A program made the translations under genes and the position numbers. From a virus, in the IMG/VR virus record IMGVR_UViG_3300028571_000830, positions 1 to 64,000 of that record: 64,000 nucleotides of DNA. The stretch is one strand, 5' to 3'. Under the pieces are notes generated by a model that had not been told where the DNA came from, ran no database searches, and saw only the letters and a program-made list of their open reading frames with translations. Of the stretch, positions 8,118-15,323 are shown piece by piece. Every line of letters begins with the position of its first letter. The first letter of the stretch is position 1.

Positions 8118-8736
8118 TCTCTTGTTTATTAATATTGTAATAAAATGAATCAGAGTTTTCACTCACCCATCTATCAGAGTGTGATTCTACAGATTCAAGC
8201 TTAGTATCCACCTTTATTTGTTTTACATCTAATGGAAAATCTTGTGTCACCCAATTACTATCCTTCCAATATATTCTATTGTTTGGTTGGCATAGTAAGT
8301 ATCCATCATCAGCAACTAGTATATGTCCACATTTATAATCTGTGGGTTCATCTGAATAGGGGTTGTTAAACCAATCAACAGTGAACATGTATGTAGCCCA
8401 TATTTTAGTTCCATCTTTAAGAACCACTTGACATCTCTTTTCATTGAGATATTCAAACTTTGTAACTGTAACATTTTCTGAGAAGCAATCCCAGAGTTGT
8501 TTATAATGTGAAGGAATATCTTCTAATGGTTTTTTAATAAAGATTTCACTAATAGGAACTCTACTTCTTAACATCCCATAAGATGTCATAATATGAAATG
8601 TGAGTATCTTTGCTGTTATTGATTGGATTCCAAAAGCATAAGCCTCGTGATATTCATCTTTGTGTTGATCATTTTTTGTTAAATGTTCAACTCTTACGTA
8701 ACACTTAAATGAATGTACACTTCTATTTAATATCAC
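8110..8736 (-). CDS. Hypothetical protein, 208 aa
   Basis: A soluble, mixed alpha/beta protein with a normal residue composition, which makes it stand out among its lysine-rich neighbours. It is rich in aromatics in the C-terminal half (VDWFNNPY, DGYLLCQPNNRIYWKD). I recognise no domain. The start overlaps the next small gene by 4 bases, and the stop overlaps the DUF6321-like gene. Confidence 0.6.
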   Translation of the reverse strand: MILNRSVHSFKCYVRVEHLTKNDQHKDEYHEAYAFGIQSITAKILTFHIMTSYGMLRSRVPISEIFIKKPLEDIPSHYKQLWDCFSENVTVTKFEYLNEKRCQVVLKDGTKIWATYMFTVDWFNNPYSDEPTDYKCGHILVADDGYLLCQPNNRIYWKDSNWVTQDFPLDVKQIKVDTKLESVESHSDRWVSENSDSFYYNINKQENG

Positions 8737-9002
8737 TTTTTCTTAACGCAATTATTGACTGTTTTACCACCTTTTTTCTTAGTGCCTTTCTTAACATATC
8801 CTGTCCAGCACTTAATTTTACCACCATTCTTTAATGTGCTTCCTTTAAATGGGCCTTTCTTTTTAATAAGAGGACCATTAGGAACAGGTGTGATAGATCC
8901 TTTAATAGAAGTGAGGGTGTCACCATTTCTAAGAACACCTTTACCAACATAAGCTGTTGCTTTTTGTGGATTCCAAGGACCTGCTTTCTTAATATTTGCC
9001 AT
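8733..9002 (-). CDS. Basic small protein with LKNGGK motif
   Basis: An 89-residue protein, very rich in Lys and Gly. It contains STLKNGGKIKCWTGYVKKG and KKGGKTVNNC, again Lys-x-Gly-Gly motifs, plus two cysteines near the C-terminus. The start codon overlaps the upstream stop by one base. Probably flexible and nucleic-acid or capsid associated; function unknown. Confidence 0.58.
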   Translation of the reverse strand: MANIKKAGPWNPQKATAYVGKGVLRNGDTLTSIKGSITPVPNGPLIKKKGPFKGSTLKNGGKIKCWTGYVKKGTKKKGGKTVNNCVKKK

Positions 9003-9157
9003 TATTTAGCTTTTCTTTTAGCAGCCATAGCTTTAAATGTTTTAGCTAATGCTTTTCTTTTTGGTGTGCACGTAACCTTGGTCATAGGGGTGCAATATCC
9101 TTTATGTTTTGGATTTACAGCTTTCTGTATCCAATTTTTATCCTTAGCCTTTGGCAT
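9002..9157 (-). CDS. Small basic conserved phage protein (51 aa)
   Basis: Encodes MPKAKDKNWIQKAVNPKHKG... ending KAMAAKRKAK, 51 residues. The WIQKA start and the helix TPKRKALAKTFKAMA resemble a small family of basic phage proteins that I have seen in aquatic phages. Two cysteines (KGYC, VTC) flank a short loop. One-base overlap (TAATG) with the downstream gene. Confidence 0.62.
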   Translation of the reverse strand: MPKAKDKNWIQKAVNPKHKGYCTPMTKVTCTPKRKALAKTFKAMAAKRKAK

Positions 9158-9159
9158 GA

Positions 9160-9657
9160 TTATTTCTTTTTCATCTTACCACCACCAGCTTGTTTTCTTT
9201 CAGTTCTAGAAGCATCAAGTTCTTTATCTTTCTTTAATACAGCTTTACCTCTAGCACCAGCTAATGTTTTCTTTTGTACTTTAGTCCAAGCACCATTAGG
9301 ATCTACAGGACCCACTCTTTTAGTAGATGCTTTAAGTCCAGATAGACTTCCACCATTTTGCATCTTTTTCTTAGGAGCTGGTTTTTCATTTTTACCTTCA
9401 TATCTACCCATTCTACTTACAGGACTTTCTCCAGGATAAGCATTTACACCTTTTTTTCCTAAATTATAACCAGCTTTATAAGCCATACTATCTTGTTTAG
9501 TAGGTTTTATTCCTTCTTTTCTATATCCACTTCTTTCTTCTTCTTCAAGACTTACACCCAGAGGTAAGTTTTTATAAGTGGGTTCTCCTTTTTTAGGAGT
9601 CATTTTTGGTTTAACCACAGCTTTAGCTTTAGGTTTAGGTTGTAGCATCTTTGCCAT
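9160..9657 (-). CDS. Basic protein with KKKMQNGGSL motif
   Basis: A 165-residue Lys-rich protein, the largest of the basic cluster. N-terminal Pro/Lys repeats (PKPKAKAVVKPK) suggest disorder. The middle has a helix-like DSMAYKAGYNLGKKG segment. Then comes KKKMQNGGSLSGL, the phage-wide x-GG motif. The start overlaps the next gene by 23 bases. No catalytic features; DNA binding or an internal virion role is an inference from charge. Confidence 0.6.
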   Translation of the reverse strand: MAKMLQPKPKAKAVVKPKMTPKKGEPTYKNLPLGVSLEEEERSGYRKEGIKPTKQDSMAYKAGYNLGKKGVNAYPGESPVSRMGRYEGKNEKPAPKKKMQNGGSLSGLKASTKRVGPVDPNGAWTKVQKKTLAGARGKAVLKKDKELDASRTERKQAGGGKMKKK

Positions 9658-9844
9658 TTCTTCTGAATGTTATATTAGGTTTAACAATTATGTCACGATG
9701 CGTAAACTGCCAAAGCTCACCAGTTTCGTTAATTATAATAGTGTAGATTGTATCAGTTTCGTGACCTAGCTCTGTAACTAGCCACACTATACCATCTCCT
9801 TTAGGAGTGGTTACATCAAGCCTATTAGTAGGCTCGAAGATCAT
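9635..9844 (-). CDS. Hypothetical protein, 69 aa
   Basis: A small beta-rich protein (GIVWLVTELGHETDTIYTIIIN) with a polar C-terminus. Its composition differs from the basic genes on both sides. The start is coupled to the upstream 48-residue gene by an ATGA overlap. Function unknown. Confidence 0.55.
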   Translation of the reverse strand: MIFEPTNRLDVTTPKGDGIVWLVTELGHETDTIYTIIINETGELWQFTHRDIIVKPNITFRRNGKDATT

Positions 9845-9987
9845 TTTCCTTTAGCTTTGATTTTCTTTTCTTGCTTAAGCATTGCAGCTGTAGGCTTTTT
9901 TCCAGATCCCTTAGCAGCTCTGATATTATCCCAAAGTCCTCTTTGAGAAACAGAACCATCAGCACGTTTTATCATTTGTTTTGCCAT
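9841..9987 (-). CDS. Small basic protein of the GLWDNIRA type (48 aa)
   Basis: Encodes MAKQMIKRADGSVSQRGLWD... ending EKKIKAKGK. The motif GLWDNIRAAKGSGKKPT is shared with small conserved proteins of many marine and freshwater phages, where a similar GLWDNI...K..GSG pattern occurs. The function of that family is unknown to me. ATGA overlap with the downstream gene. Confidence 0.65.
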   Translation of the reverse strand: MAKQMIKRADGSVSQRGLWDNIRAAKGSGKKPTAAMLKQEKKIKAKGK

Positions 9988-9999
9988 CTTTTTATAATT

Positions 10000-10227
10000 T
10001 TATTCTTCTACCACTTCAATAGCAACACCATCGTTAACAGCTCTTTCCACCATCTTCTCAATGATTTCATTAGCTTGATGAGCTAACATAATTCTACTAG
10101 CTTCTGGTGTTCCTAATACAGCTCTTAAGCTATTTAAAATAAGACCAAATTCATCACCTTTAAGACTGAATTGATCCTCTGGACCCCATGTGTACTTTTT
10201 TTGTGGGTTGTAAATGTTGTTTGACAT
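10000..10227 (-). CDS. Hypothetical protein, 75 aa
   Basis: A small acidic protein. YTWGPEDQFSLKGDEFGLIL is followed by an amphipathic helix with EASRIMLAHQANEIIEKMV. It resembles short conserved proteins of phages of aquatic Bacteroidota and Pelagibacter, with no known role. The promoter-like element upstream (TATATTTA) is one base off the -7 consensus and lacks a -33 match. Confidence 0.58.
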   Translation of the reverse strand: MSNNIYNPQKKYTWGPEDQFSLKGDEFGLILNSLRAVLGTPEASRIMLAHQANEIIEKMVERAVNDGVAIEVVEE

Positions 10228-10259
10228 AATTATAGTTTTTGGTTTAATTTGTAAATATA

Positions 10260-10547
10260 CTAATTATCTAAAGTTATTTGAAAAGAAATGGTAGCTGATG
10301 CTTTAATGCTTTTTGATAAATCTAATTTAATTTGAAACATGTTGTGAAACTTTAATATTTCTTCCAATAACATTGAGTTATACTTAGGTAGACTAGGTGC
10401 TAGTCTAAATATATAAGCATTGGGCCCTTTAGTTATTTCTAATGTAGATAGTTCATCTACTGAATCTATTATTCCTTCTAAATGAGAAAAATACATTTCT
10501 TCATTATCTGGAAGTATTTCTGGAAAAAACTTTTTACTTATTTGCAC
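10260..10547 (-). CDS. Hypothetical protein, 95 aa, GTG start
   Basis: A soluble protein with no recognised motif. No in-frame ATG lies near the 5' end; the frame is closed by TGA upstream, so the best start is GTG at 10547. That GTG sits inside one copy of a 15-bp direct repeat (10536-10550 and 10559-10573), so the start region appears to have been duplicated. Confidence 0.5.
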   Translation of the reverse strand: MQISKKFFPEILPDNEEMYFSHLEGIIDSVDELSTLEITKGPNAYIFRLAPSLPKYNSMLLEEILKFHNMFQIKLDLSKSIKASATISFQITLDN

Positions 10548-10573
10548 AATAATTTCTCACTTATTTGCACAAT
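10536..10573. repeat. 15-bp direct repeat at a start codon
   Basis: ACTTATTTGCACAAT occurs at 10536-10550 and again, identically, at 10559-10573, with 8 bases between. The left copy includes the GTG start of the 95-residue gene on the minus strand. The ferritin-like gene ends just after the right copy. Confidence 0.85.
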
Positions 10574-10574
10574 T

Positions 10575-10988
10575 CTAAGAAAGTGTTAATAGATATTTAG
10601 TTTTAGCTGCTTCTCCTGATAATGCATCTGCTAAGTTACATATGTCATGAAACTTATTAGCTTCACCATATGCTTTTAAATCAGAAGCAAACATACCTAA
10701 ATCTTTTACAACATCCATAGAGGATGCATTAGATAGAGGATCAATCTTAAATACACCAGGACGTTTACCTAAATATCCCATAAGCTTCTCTACTACATCA
10801 TCTTTAAAATCTTGTACATATTCATACAATTTTCCTAAAGCTTTATGTGTAGCATACGAAGTTGTTTGCCAGTGCAATAGATGTAATTGCTCATGAAAAT
10901 ATGTAAGCTTTCCAGCTATAGTTTCTAATGTCAATTCTTCAGAGGATGATGCTTTCATCATCTCTTCTGGAAAGAATGATTTTGCCAT
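10575..10988 (-). CDS. Ferritin-like/Dps-like protein (DUF5856 type)
   Basis: A 137-residue helical protein. FHEQLHLLHWQTTSYATHKAL followed by LYEYVQDFKDDVVEKLMGY has the helix-pair pattern of Dps/ferritin-like proteins: HxxHW, then a D/E-rich second helix. Phage homologues are often grouped as DUF5856. In Dps these residues bind iron and the proteins shield DNA. Here the role could be iron or oxidant control during infection, or a structural helical bundle. Whether the full ferroxidase ligand set is present cannot be decided by eye. Confidence 0.65.
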   Translation of the reverse strand: MAKSFFPEEMMKASSSEELTLETIAGKLTYFHEQLHLLHWQTTSYATHKALGKLYEYVQDFKDDVVEKLMGYLGKRPGVFKIDPLSNASSMDVVKDLGMFASDLKAYGEANKFHDICNLADALSGEAAKTKYLLTLS

Positions 10989-10993
10989 AGTTT

Positions 10994-11236
10994 TTATCCT
11001 CCTATAGTGGTGGTAGTAGTTGTTGTAGGAGCTACAGTTGTAGTGGTTGTAGTAGTTGTAGGAGCCACTGTAGTAGTTGTGGTGGTGGTATAATTACAAC
11101 ATTCATATGCTGTAATTTCTTGCCAATTACCCACTTTAGGTTTATTTTTTCTAAGAATAAGAGATCCTGCTACCACTCTACCAGTTCCATCAAATCTTAC
11201 ATACGCTTTTAAGCGTTGATTGTTACCATTTGCCAT
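10994..11236 (-). CDS. Small virion-type protein with poly-Thr tail
   Basis: An 80-residue protein from the ATG at 11236 (MANGNNQRLKAYVRFDGTGR); the longer frame to 11311 would add an unlikely hydrophobic leader. The N-terminal 50 residues form a small beta-rich domain. The rest is Thr tracts separated by VAP: seven or eight Thr, VAP, and again. Such Thr/Pro stalks are typical of exposed, possibly O-glycosylated segments. The Thr codons are mixed, so selection acts on the protein as well as on the DNA repeat. Confidence 0.65.
   Translation of the reverse strand: MANGNNQRLKAYVRFDGTGRVVAGSLILRKNKPKVGNWQEITAYECCNYTTTTTTTVAPTTTTTTTTVAPTTTTTTTIGG
11006..11090. repeat. G/T-rich repeat encoding a poly-Thr tract
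   Basis: Imperfect GTAGTTGTAGTGG repeats on the plus strand encode Thr runs on the minus strand. The segment GTAGGAGCTACAGTTGTAGT is shared almost exactly with the tract near 12400, so the loci could recombine. Confidence 0.8.
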
Positions 11237-11328
11237 TTTAATTTTTTTTTTTTTAATTTGTGAATAAAAATTTTCTTTATGTATATAAATTAAGATGAAG
11301 ACTTCTAGCAACCAGGGCTACAAAATCT

Positions 11329-12351
11329 TTATTCATATTTAAGGTTGTATTTCTTCTTTAATTCAAGAAGTTGTTGTAGATAATAATGATTGCAATGTTT
11401 TTTAGAAATGTCATTATTTAATACATCTTGCAAATGAGGATCATCAAATGGATCTTTACCAGTGTGATATGTTCCTTTATAAAAAGCTGGATAGCTTCCT
11501 CCCATAAATGGATCAGTTATTCCTGCATTATGTAATATAGTTGTTCTTTCAAGTTTCTCAATAGGATCAGAACTCCAAGCAAATTCCATATCTGGAGTGA
11601 TTATTGTTTGTCCTTCTCTTTTCCAGATGTTCCAAAGTACAGCCCACATATCAGCACACCAACTTTGAAATCCTTTATTCTCATTTTCAAAGAACTCTTG
11701 ATTGATATTTCTTAAGTGTGTACGTATAAGTAAACAACTTGTCATTACATCACTCCAGAATTTTTCATCTACATTCTTTAATAGATATTGAGCTCCTCCT
11801 GAATGTAAGTTATTAGCTTCTGCTATTTCTCTTGATATACCATTTAGAGATGTAATCTCTTGTAGTATGTCTCTTTCTTTATAAGCTTCTAGTTTATCTG
11901 GAAGGACATCTTTTATCTTACTATCAAAATATGAAGCATTGATGTAACTGTTTGTATCTGATAGATAACTTATATCATCATCTATATACTTATCAATATT
12001 GAATTTCTCTGTAAAAACTATATCGCTATCACAATAGAATACAGCTTTATCTTTCATTTCAGGATGGTCTCTAAAATATCTCATTAGAACATAAGGTCTA
12101 ATGATTGGTATATAGATGCCTAGAAGTTTACTCACTTTATCTACATCTTTATAGAAAACAAATTCTGTTTCTGGATATAGGTTAATAACCTGTTCCCATC
12201 TAGTATTCTTTTCTCTAAAGTCAGGGATGTATATTAATACAGTGGCTTTATTTGAATGCCCAAGTTTTTTTAAACTTTCAAGCCATAAATGCACCTGCCA
12301 TGTGTAATAGGTGTCATCTGGTTGGGCACAAAGAAATCTTAATTCCTTCAT
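11329..12351 (-). CDS. Glycosyltransferase with CDSD motif
   Basis: A 340-residue soluble GT-A type protein. The sequence runs from FLCAQPDDTYYTWQVHLWLE through RPYVLMRYF to VFYCDSDIVF (CDSD at 107-110), the metal/nucleotide-sugar site. Later signatures are HSGGAQYLLK and the Trp-rich WCADMWAVLWNIW. A C-terminal ILHNAGI may bind the acceptor or metal. The gene sits between two genes for Thr-tailed proteins, which makes those proteins candidate acceptors (inference). I cannot assign a sugar or a CAZy family with confidence. Confidence 0.72.
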   Translation of the reverse strand: MKELRFLCAQPDDTYYTWQVHLWLESLKKLGHSNKATVLIYIPDFREKNTRWEQVINLYPETEFVFYKDVDKVSKLLGIYIPIIRPYVLMRYFRDHPEMKDKAVFYCDSDIVFTEKFNIDKYIDDDISYLSDTNSYINASYFDSKIKDVLPDKLEAYKERDILQEITSLNGISREIAEANNLHSGGAQYLLKNVDEKFWSDVMTSCLLIRTHLRNINQEFFENENKGFQSWCADMWAVLWNIWKREGQTIITPDMEFAWSSDPIEKLERTTILHNAGITDPFMGGSYPAFYKGTYHTGKDPFDDPHLQDVLNNDISKKHCNHYYLQQLLELKKKYNLKYE

Positions 12352-12378
12352 ATATGTAGTTATTGGTTTATTACAAAA

Positions 12379-12576
12379 TTATAAAGTTGTTGTAGTAGTA
12401 GTTGTAGGAGCTACAGTTGTAGTTGTAGTGCTTGTACTAGTACTGCTGCTAGTTGTAGTAGTGGTAGCAGGAATGTTCCTACCCATCACTCCTGTTAAAG
12501 CTTCTAATTGCTTAGATATCTGCCAAAGTAGTTTAGCCTTTTGGCTCCAGCCAATTTGTTGAGAAGGTATTGCCAT
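12379..12576 (-). CDS. Short Thr-tailed protein with IGWxxxxxLLWQISKQLE module
   Basis: A 65-residue protein. The N-terminal 30 residues, IPSQQIGWSQKAKLLWQISK and onward to QLEALTGV, form a helical module shared with the next gene (12586-13095). The C-terminus is a Thr/Ser tract with VAP. This looks like an attachment helix carrying a stalk with no head domain; it may be a decay product of a longer fibre or a genuine short decoration. Confidence 0.62.
   Translation of the reverse strand: MAIPSQQIGWSQKAKLLWQISKQLEALTGVMGRNIPATTTTTSSSTSTSTTTTTVAPTTTTTTTL
12385..12468. repeat. G/T-rich repeat encoding a Thr/Ser tract
   Basis: Imperfect GTAGTTGTAG repeats, including the GTAGGAGCTACAGTTGTAGT segment also found near 11040. 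Confidence 0.78.
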
Positions 12577-12585
12577 GTTATTATT

Positions 12586-13095
12586 TTAAGCTATTTCGTA
12601 TGTTCCTGAGATATCAAAATGACTTGTTACAGTAGTTCCTCCCACTGGTGTATTGAATTTCCAGTTTAAATCTGTTGTAGATCCTGAATAATATAATTTA
12701 TGTATTGTTGGACTAACTACTACATCTGTAACACCAGCGATGTGATATAAAGAATTCCCAGTTGTTTGATGCAACGTACCATTAGCTTGCCTCATTGTTT
12801 CTATAGATGGAAAAGGTAATGTTATTTGATATTGTAATGTACCAAAGTTAGTACAACCAGCAAAGTCTACATACACTCTAAAATAGCAAATCTTTGATGC
12901 TATCATTGTATATGAACCTGTTGCTGTAACACCAGCCAACGTTCCAGAAGCATCTGTAAACAATGGATTAAACGATTGAGGTATTGTATTTTGTGAATTA
13001 TAAGTCACCCTTGTAAGATATTCTAATTGCTTAGAAATTTGCCATAAAAGGTTTTCTTCTGTTCCCCAGCCTATTTGTCTATTTGGTATTGACAT
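12586..13095 (-). CDS. Short tail fibre or decoration protein
   Basis: A 169-residue protein. Residues 1-30 repeat the IGWGTEENLLWQISKQLEYL helix of the downstream neighbour. Residues 45-169 are beta-rich with Gly/Thr (TDASGTLAGVTATGSYTMIA) and look like a compact beta-sandwich receptor-binding or decoration head. The two genes thus share an attachment helix but differ in the part beyond it. A TACTTTTG promoter element and a palindrome lie upstream. Confidence 0.65.
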   Translation of the reverse strand: MSIPNRQIGWGTEENLLWQISKQLEYLTRVTYNSQNTIPQSFNPLFTDASGTLAGVTATGSYTMIASKICYFRVYVDFAGCTNFGTLQYQITLPFPSIETMRQANGTLHQTTGNSLYHIAGVTDVVVSPTIHKLYYSGSTTDLNWKFNTPVGGTTVTSHFDISGTYEIA

Positions 13096-13126
13096 TGTTT
13101 TTTATTTAAAAAAATATTACTAAATA

Positions 13127-13178
13127 CAAAAGTATAGTAAATTATGTAACATTTAATAATATTACGTAATTTACTATA
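13127..13178 (-). promoter_or_regulatory. Promoter -7 element with adjoining 17-bp palindrome
   Basis: TACTTTTG (13127-13134, minus strand) fits the Bacteroidota -7 consensus TAnnTTTG. An inverted repeat with one mismatch (13133-13149 and 13162-13178, 12-base loop) covers the position of the -33 region, where no TTTG is present. The palindrome may be an operator or an AT-rich hairpin ending the upstream transcript. The rest of the gap 13096-13215 holds nothing else that I can see. Confidence 0.5.
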
Positions 13179-13215
13179 ATGAAATAGATTAGAATATCTC
13201 TAATCAAATTAATTA

Positions 13216-13347
13216 TCATCTTCCTTGACCTCTATATTTAGAGCTAGGAGATGAATGTTTATTGGTGGTTTTAGAATGTTTTCCTATACGTCTTTTACCA
13301 AACGTCACCTTTATATTTTCTTTTGCAGAATTTGCTTTCTTTGCCAT
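13216..13347 (-). CDS. Very small basic protein ending KYRGQGR (43 aa)
   Basis: Encodes MAKKANSAKENIKVTFGKRR... ending SSKYRGQGR, 43 residues. The C-terminal Tyr-x-Gly-Gln-Gly-Arg ending occurs in a family of tiny basic phage proteins that I have seen elsewhere. It follows the lysis enzyme in the same direction with a 4-base gap. Confidence 0.62.
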   Translation of the reverse strand: MAKKANSAKENIKVTFGKRRIGKHSKTTNKHSSPSSKYRGQGR

Positions 13348-13351
13348 TGGG

Positions 13352-13942
13352 TTACTTTATATCTGAAGATTCAATTAAAGTGTATGTGAATGAATTGCCA
13401 TGTATATCTTTAGCTTTTCTTATGATAGCCATAAATTCATCAAAATCAGCAGCCTTCTTAAATACTTGGCATCCTTCTGACCAATTTTCTACATAGGTTG
13501 AATCAGCTCCAGCTTTATGGATGTTAATACCAAACACACCTTCTTGAATTTTTGATTCATCATAAGTCATGTCTTTATTAGCATCACGATAAACCTTAAC
13601 TTCTTTAGCTTGTTTTAAGGCTTCATATTTACCTTGATGTAAACCAATTACATGAGAGCCTCTATATTGCCCTTCAACAAGCCTTGCCACTCCTGCAGCA
13701 TTATGAAACTCTTTAACGCCTTTAGTACCAGGATCTGTTGTTGCCATCCATGAATGGAATTTCCATTTACCATCTACCTTGTAAGATAATGTCATAACAT
13801 CATCAAATACGTTTGTAACTTTCTGATCTGTTGCAGAATTTCTTACACCTACAATATTAACATCAAAATCTTTATCTCCCTCAAACCAAACATACCCTTT
13901 TGCCTTTACTGATTCTTCTATTTGTTCTTTAGATAGTTTCAT
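13352..13942 (-). CDS. L,D-transpeptidase-like cell wall enzyme, candidate endolysin
   Basis: A 196-residue protein. GVFGINIHKAG (H142) followed by NWSEGCQVF (S155-C158) matches the His...Ser-x-Gly-Cys active-site arrangement of YkuD-type L,D-transpeptidases, with Cys158 as nucleophile. The middle has FHSWMATTDPGTKG and GQYRGSHVIGLHQGKY, typical of the phage/Bacteroidota members. YkuD enzymes act on peptidoglycan stem peptides, so a cleaving (carboxypeptidase or endopeptidase) role in lysis is likely. It lacks a signal peptide and therefore needs a holin; holin candidates sit directly upstream. Start overlaps the upstream gene by 14 bases. Confidence 0.7.
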   Translation of the reverse strand: MKLSKEQIEESVKAKGYVWFEGDKDFDVNIVGVRNSATDQKVTNVFDDVMTLSYKVDGKWKFHSWMATTDPGTKGVKEFHNAAGVARLVEGQYRGSHVIGLHQGKYEALKQAKEVKVYRDANKDMTYDESKIQEGVFGINIHKAGADSTYVENWSEGCQVFKKAADFDEFMAIIRKAKDIHGNSFTYTLIESSDIK

Positions 13943-14153
13943 TTTTCTTCTTAAATATTTTTTCAGCAGATGTTAAACCTAAGCAACCAAAAGCCAACAA
14001 GGCTACTGACTCAACCAATATTGCAGATGGTGCGGTATGTTCCTCACTAAAGGAGTTATGATACATAGTCACACATAAAGCTATAACACAAAGCAATCCG
14101 CATAAACGCTTCATGCTTAGACTTCCACTTTCATCACAAAAAAACTGTTTCAT
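13929..14153 (-). CDS. Two-helix membrane protein, holin candidate
   Basis: A 74-residue protein. A short polar start (MKQFFCDESGSLSMKR) is followed by hydrophobic helices at about 17-32 and 43-62, then a charged tail KIFKKKNETI. This is the size and topology of a class II holin. It lies immediately upstream of the lysis enzyme gene and overlaps it, as well as the lipoprotein gene. Confidence 0.6.
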   Translation of the reverse strand: MKQFFCDESGSLSMKRLCGLLCVIALCVTMYHNSFSEEHTAPSAILVESVALLAFGCLGLTSAEKIFKKKNETI

Positions 14154-14488
14154 TGTACTGTATCCTTTTTACTTTTACCCCAGAAGTTTTTCTTTTCTGT
14201 AACAAAAACAGTATCCCTAACAGTATCAATTTGAATTTGTACTCTTGGATTTGCTTTTATTTCAGCTACCTCACTAAACAATTGTTTAATCTGTTTTTTA
14301 TCCTCAATAATACTTTCAACAGTTTTGTTAATTATTTTAGCTTCTTTCTTTGTAGCCTCAACAATACTACTATCCATCTTTAATTGACTTTTAGCAACTT
14401 TTAATAGTAAAGTATCGTATTTTTTTACCTGCTCGGGTTCAGTTGTTGTACACGAACTTATGAAAAGTATGAATACTAAATATCTCAT
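14150..14488 (-). CDS. Lipoprotein, spanin-like candidate
   Basis: A 112-residue protein. A short hydrophobic leader ends in the lipobox FISSC, with Cys13 as the lipid-anchored residue. The mature part is a heptad-like coiled coil rich in Lys, Glu, Ile and Val, ending WGKSKKDTVQ. Lipid anchor plus coiled coil inside a lysis cassette suggests a spanin component that fuses the membranes of the Gram-negative host. No Pro-rich Rz1-type region is seen, so the exact spanin class is uncertain. Confidence 0.6.
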   Translation of the reverse strand: MRYLVFILFISSCTTTEPEQVKKYDTLLLKVAKSQLKMDSSIVEATKKEAKIINKTVESIIEDKKQIKQLFSEVAEIKANPRVQIQIDTVRDTVFVTEKKNFWGKSKKDTVQ

Positions 14489-14784
14489 TTGATTTTCTGA
14501 ATTTTACCTAATGATTCCAATGTGCTTAACTTTGCAGATGCTCCACTCATTGCACCTTCGCACTTAATTAATGATTGACTCATAGCATCCATTTTAGCTT
14601 CAAGTTTCTCGATTTTTGCTCCTTGATTATCAATTTGCTCATGAAACGTGCTTCTAATATCAATGTATAAAGCACTAATGCCAATGATTACTAAGAACAT
14701 TGTACCCACCACTGGGTTTTTACTAAAATCCTTAAAATTTATTGGTAAAGGATTTGTTAAATTTACTTTTTCTTTGATTGCCAT
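14485..14784 (-). CDS. Single-pass membrane protein with coiled coil
   Basis: A 99-residue protein. It has a cytoplasmic N-terminus, one transmembrane helix at about 25-44 (VVGTMFLVIIGISALYIDI) and a long helix with heptads (IDNQGAKIEKLEAKMDAMSQ). This is the layout of an inner-membrane spanin or a one-helix holin. It overlaps the lipoprotein gene by 4 bases; an inner/outer spanin pair would be a natural reading. Confidence 0.58.
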   Translation of the reverse strand: MAIKEKVNLTNPLPINFKDFSKNPVVGTMFLVIIGISALYIDIRSTFHEQIDNQGAKIEKLEAKMDAMSQSLIKCEGAMSGASAKLSTLESLGKIQKIK

Positions 14785-14786
14785 AA

Positions 14787-15323
14787 TTATAATTTTAATG
14801 AATAACCTACTGAATAACCACTCATTCCATACCCAACGCTAAATAAACCTTTCTTACGTGTCTTTAGACTTAATGTGATGTTGTGATTTATATTGTTATA
14901 ATCTATGCTCACATCGCTTCTTATTCCTAAATACAGAGCAGCTTTAGGTTTGGATTCTATATTGTTTGTAATTGTTATCGTTTTTTCTTGTACTTGTGCT
15001 TTAAATGATCTCCCAATGATTCTATTTTGATTGATGGTATCTTTGATAACAAAGAGGTTACTATCTTGCTTAATGCTGTCTATATATTCTTTAACTTGGT
15101 TATAGTCTTTAACAATATAAATTGTATCATGAACAGTTGTATCTGTATAAATAGTATCTAAAACTTTAAAAGGTATGTTGTTCCCTTTAGTATATTTAGT
15201 TAAAGTTTTAGTAGTGACTATTGTATCTACATTAGTTTTAGTGAGAGTCTTTGTTGGAATTCTAAATTCAAACAAAAACAAAGACAATAAAATCAAAATA
15301 AATATTATTCCATTCTTTATCAT
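14787..15323 (-). CDS. Membrane-anchored periplasmic protein of the lysis cassette
   Basis: A 178-residue protein with an N-terminal signal anchor (IIFILILLSLFLFEF). Thr/Asp-rich beta repeats follow (VDTIVTTKTLTKY, DTIYTDTTVHDTIY), then a C-terminal region rich in Gly/Tyr/Ser (GLFSVGYGMSGYSVGYSLKL) resembling an outer-membrane-protein end strand. Function unknown. It could be part of the lysis system, or a surface-exclusion protein made late in infection. Confidence 0.55.
   Translation of the reverse strand: MIKNGIIFILILLSLFLFEFRIPTKTLTKTNVDTIVTTKTLTKYTKGNNIPFKVLDTIYTDTTVHDTIYIVKDYNQVKEYIDSIKQDSNLFVIKDTINQNRIIGRSFKAQVQEKTITITNNIESKPKAALYLGIRSDVSIDYNNINHNITLSLKTRKKGLFSVGYGMSGYSVGYSLKL

Noticed and set aside
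8117-8162. Longer start of the DUF6321-like gene (at 8162)
   Set aside because: It would add residues not found at the start of the family and overlap the upstream gene by over 50 bases.
11236-11311. N-terminal extension of the 80-residue Thr-tailed protein
   Set aside because: The extension is a Lys/Ile-rich translation of the AT-rich leader; ATG at 11236 gives the normal MANGNNQ start.
11250-11330. Possible tRNA or small RNA in the gap before the glycosyltransferase
   Set aside because: Only a 4-bp TAGC/GCTA pairing and a short palindrome are present; no cloverleaf and no CCA end.
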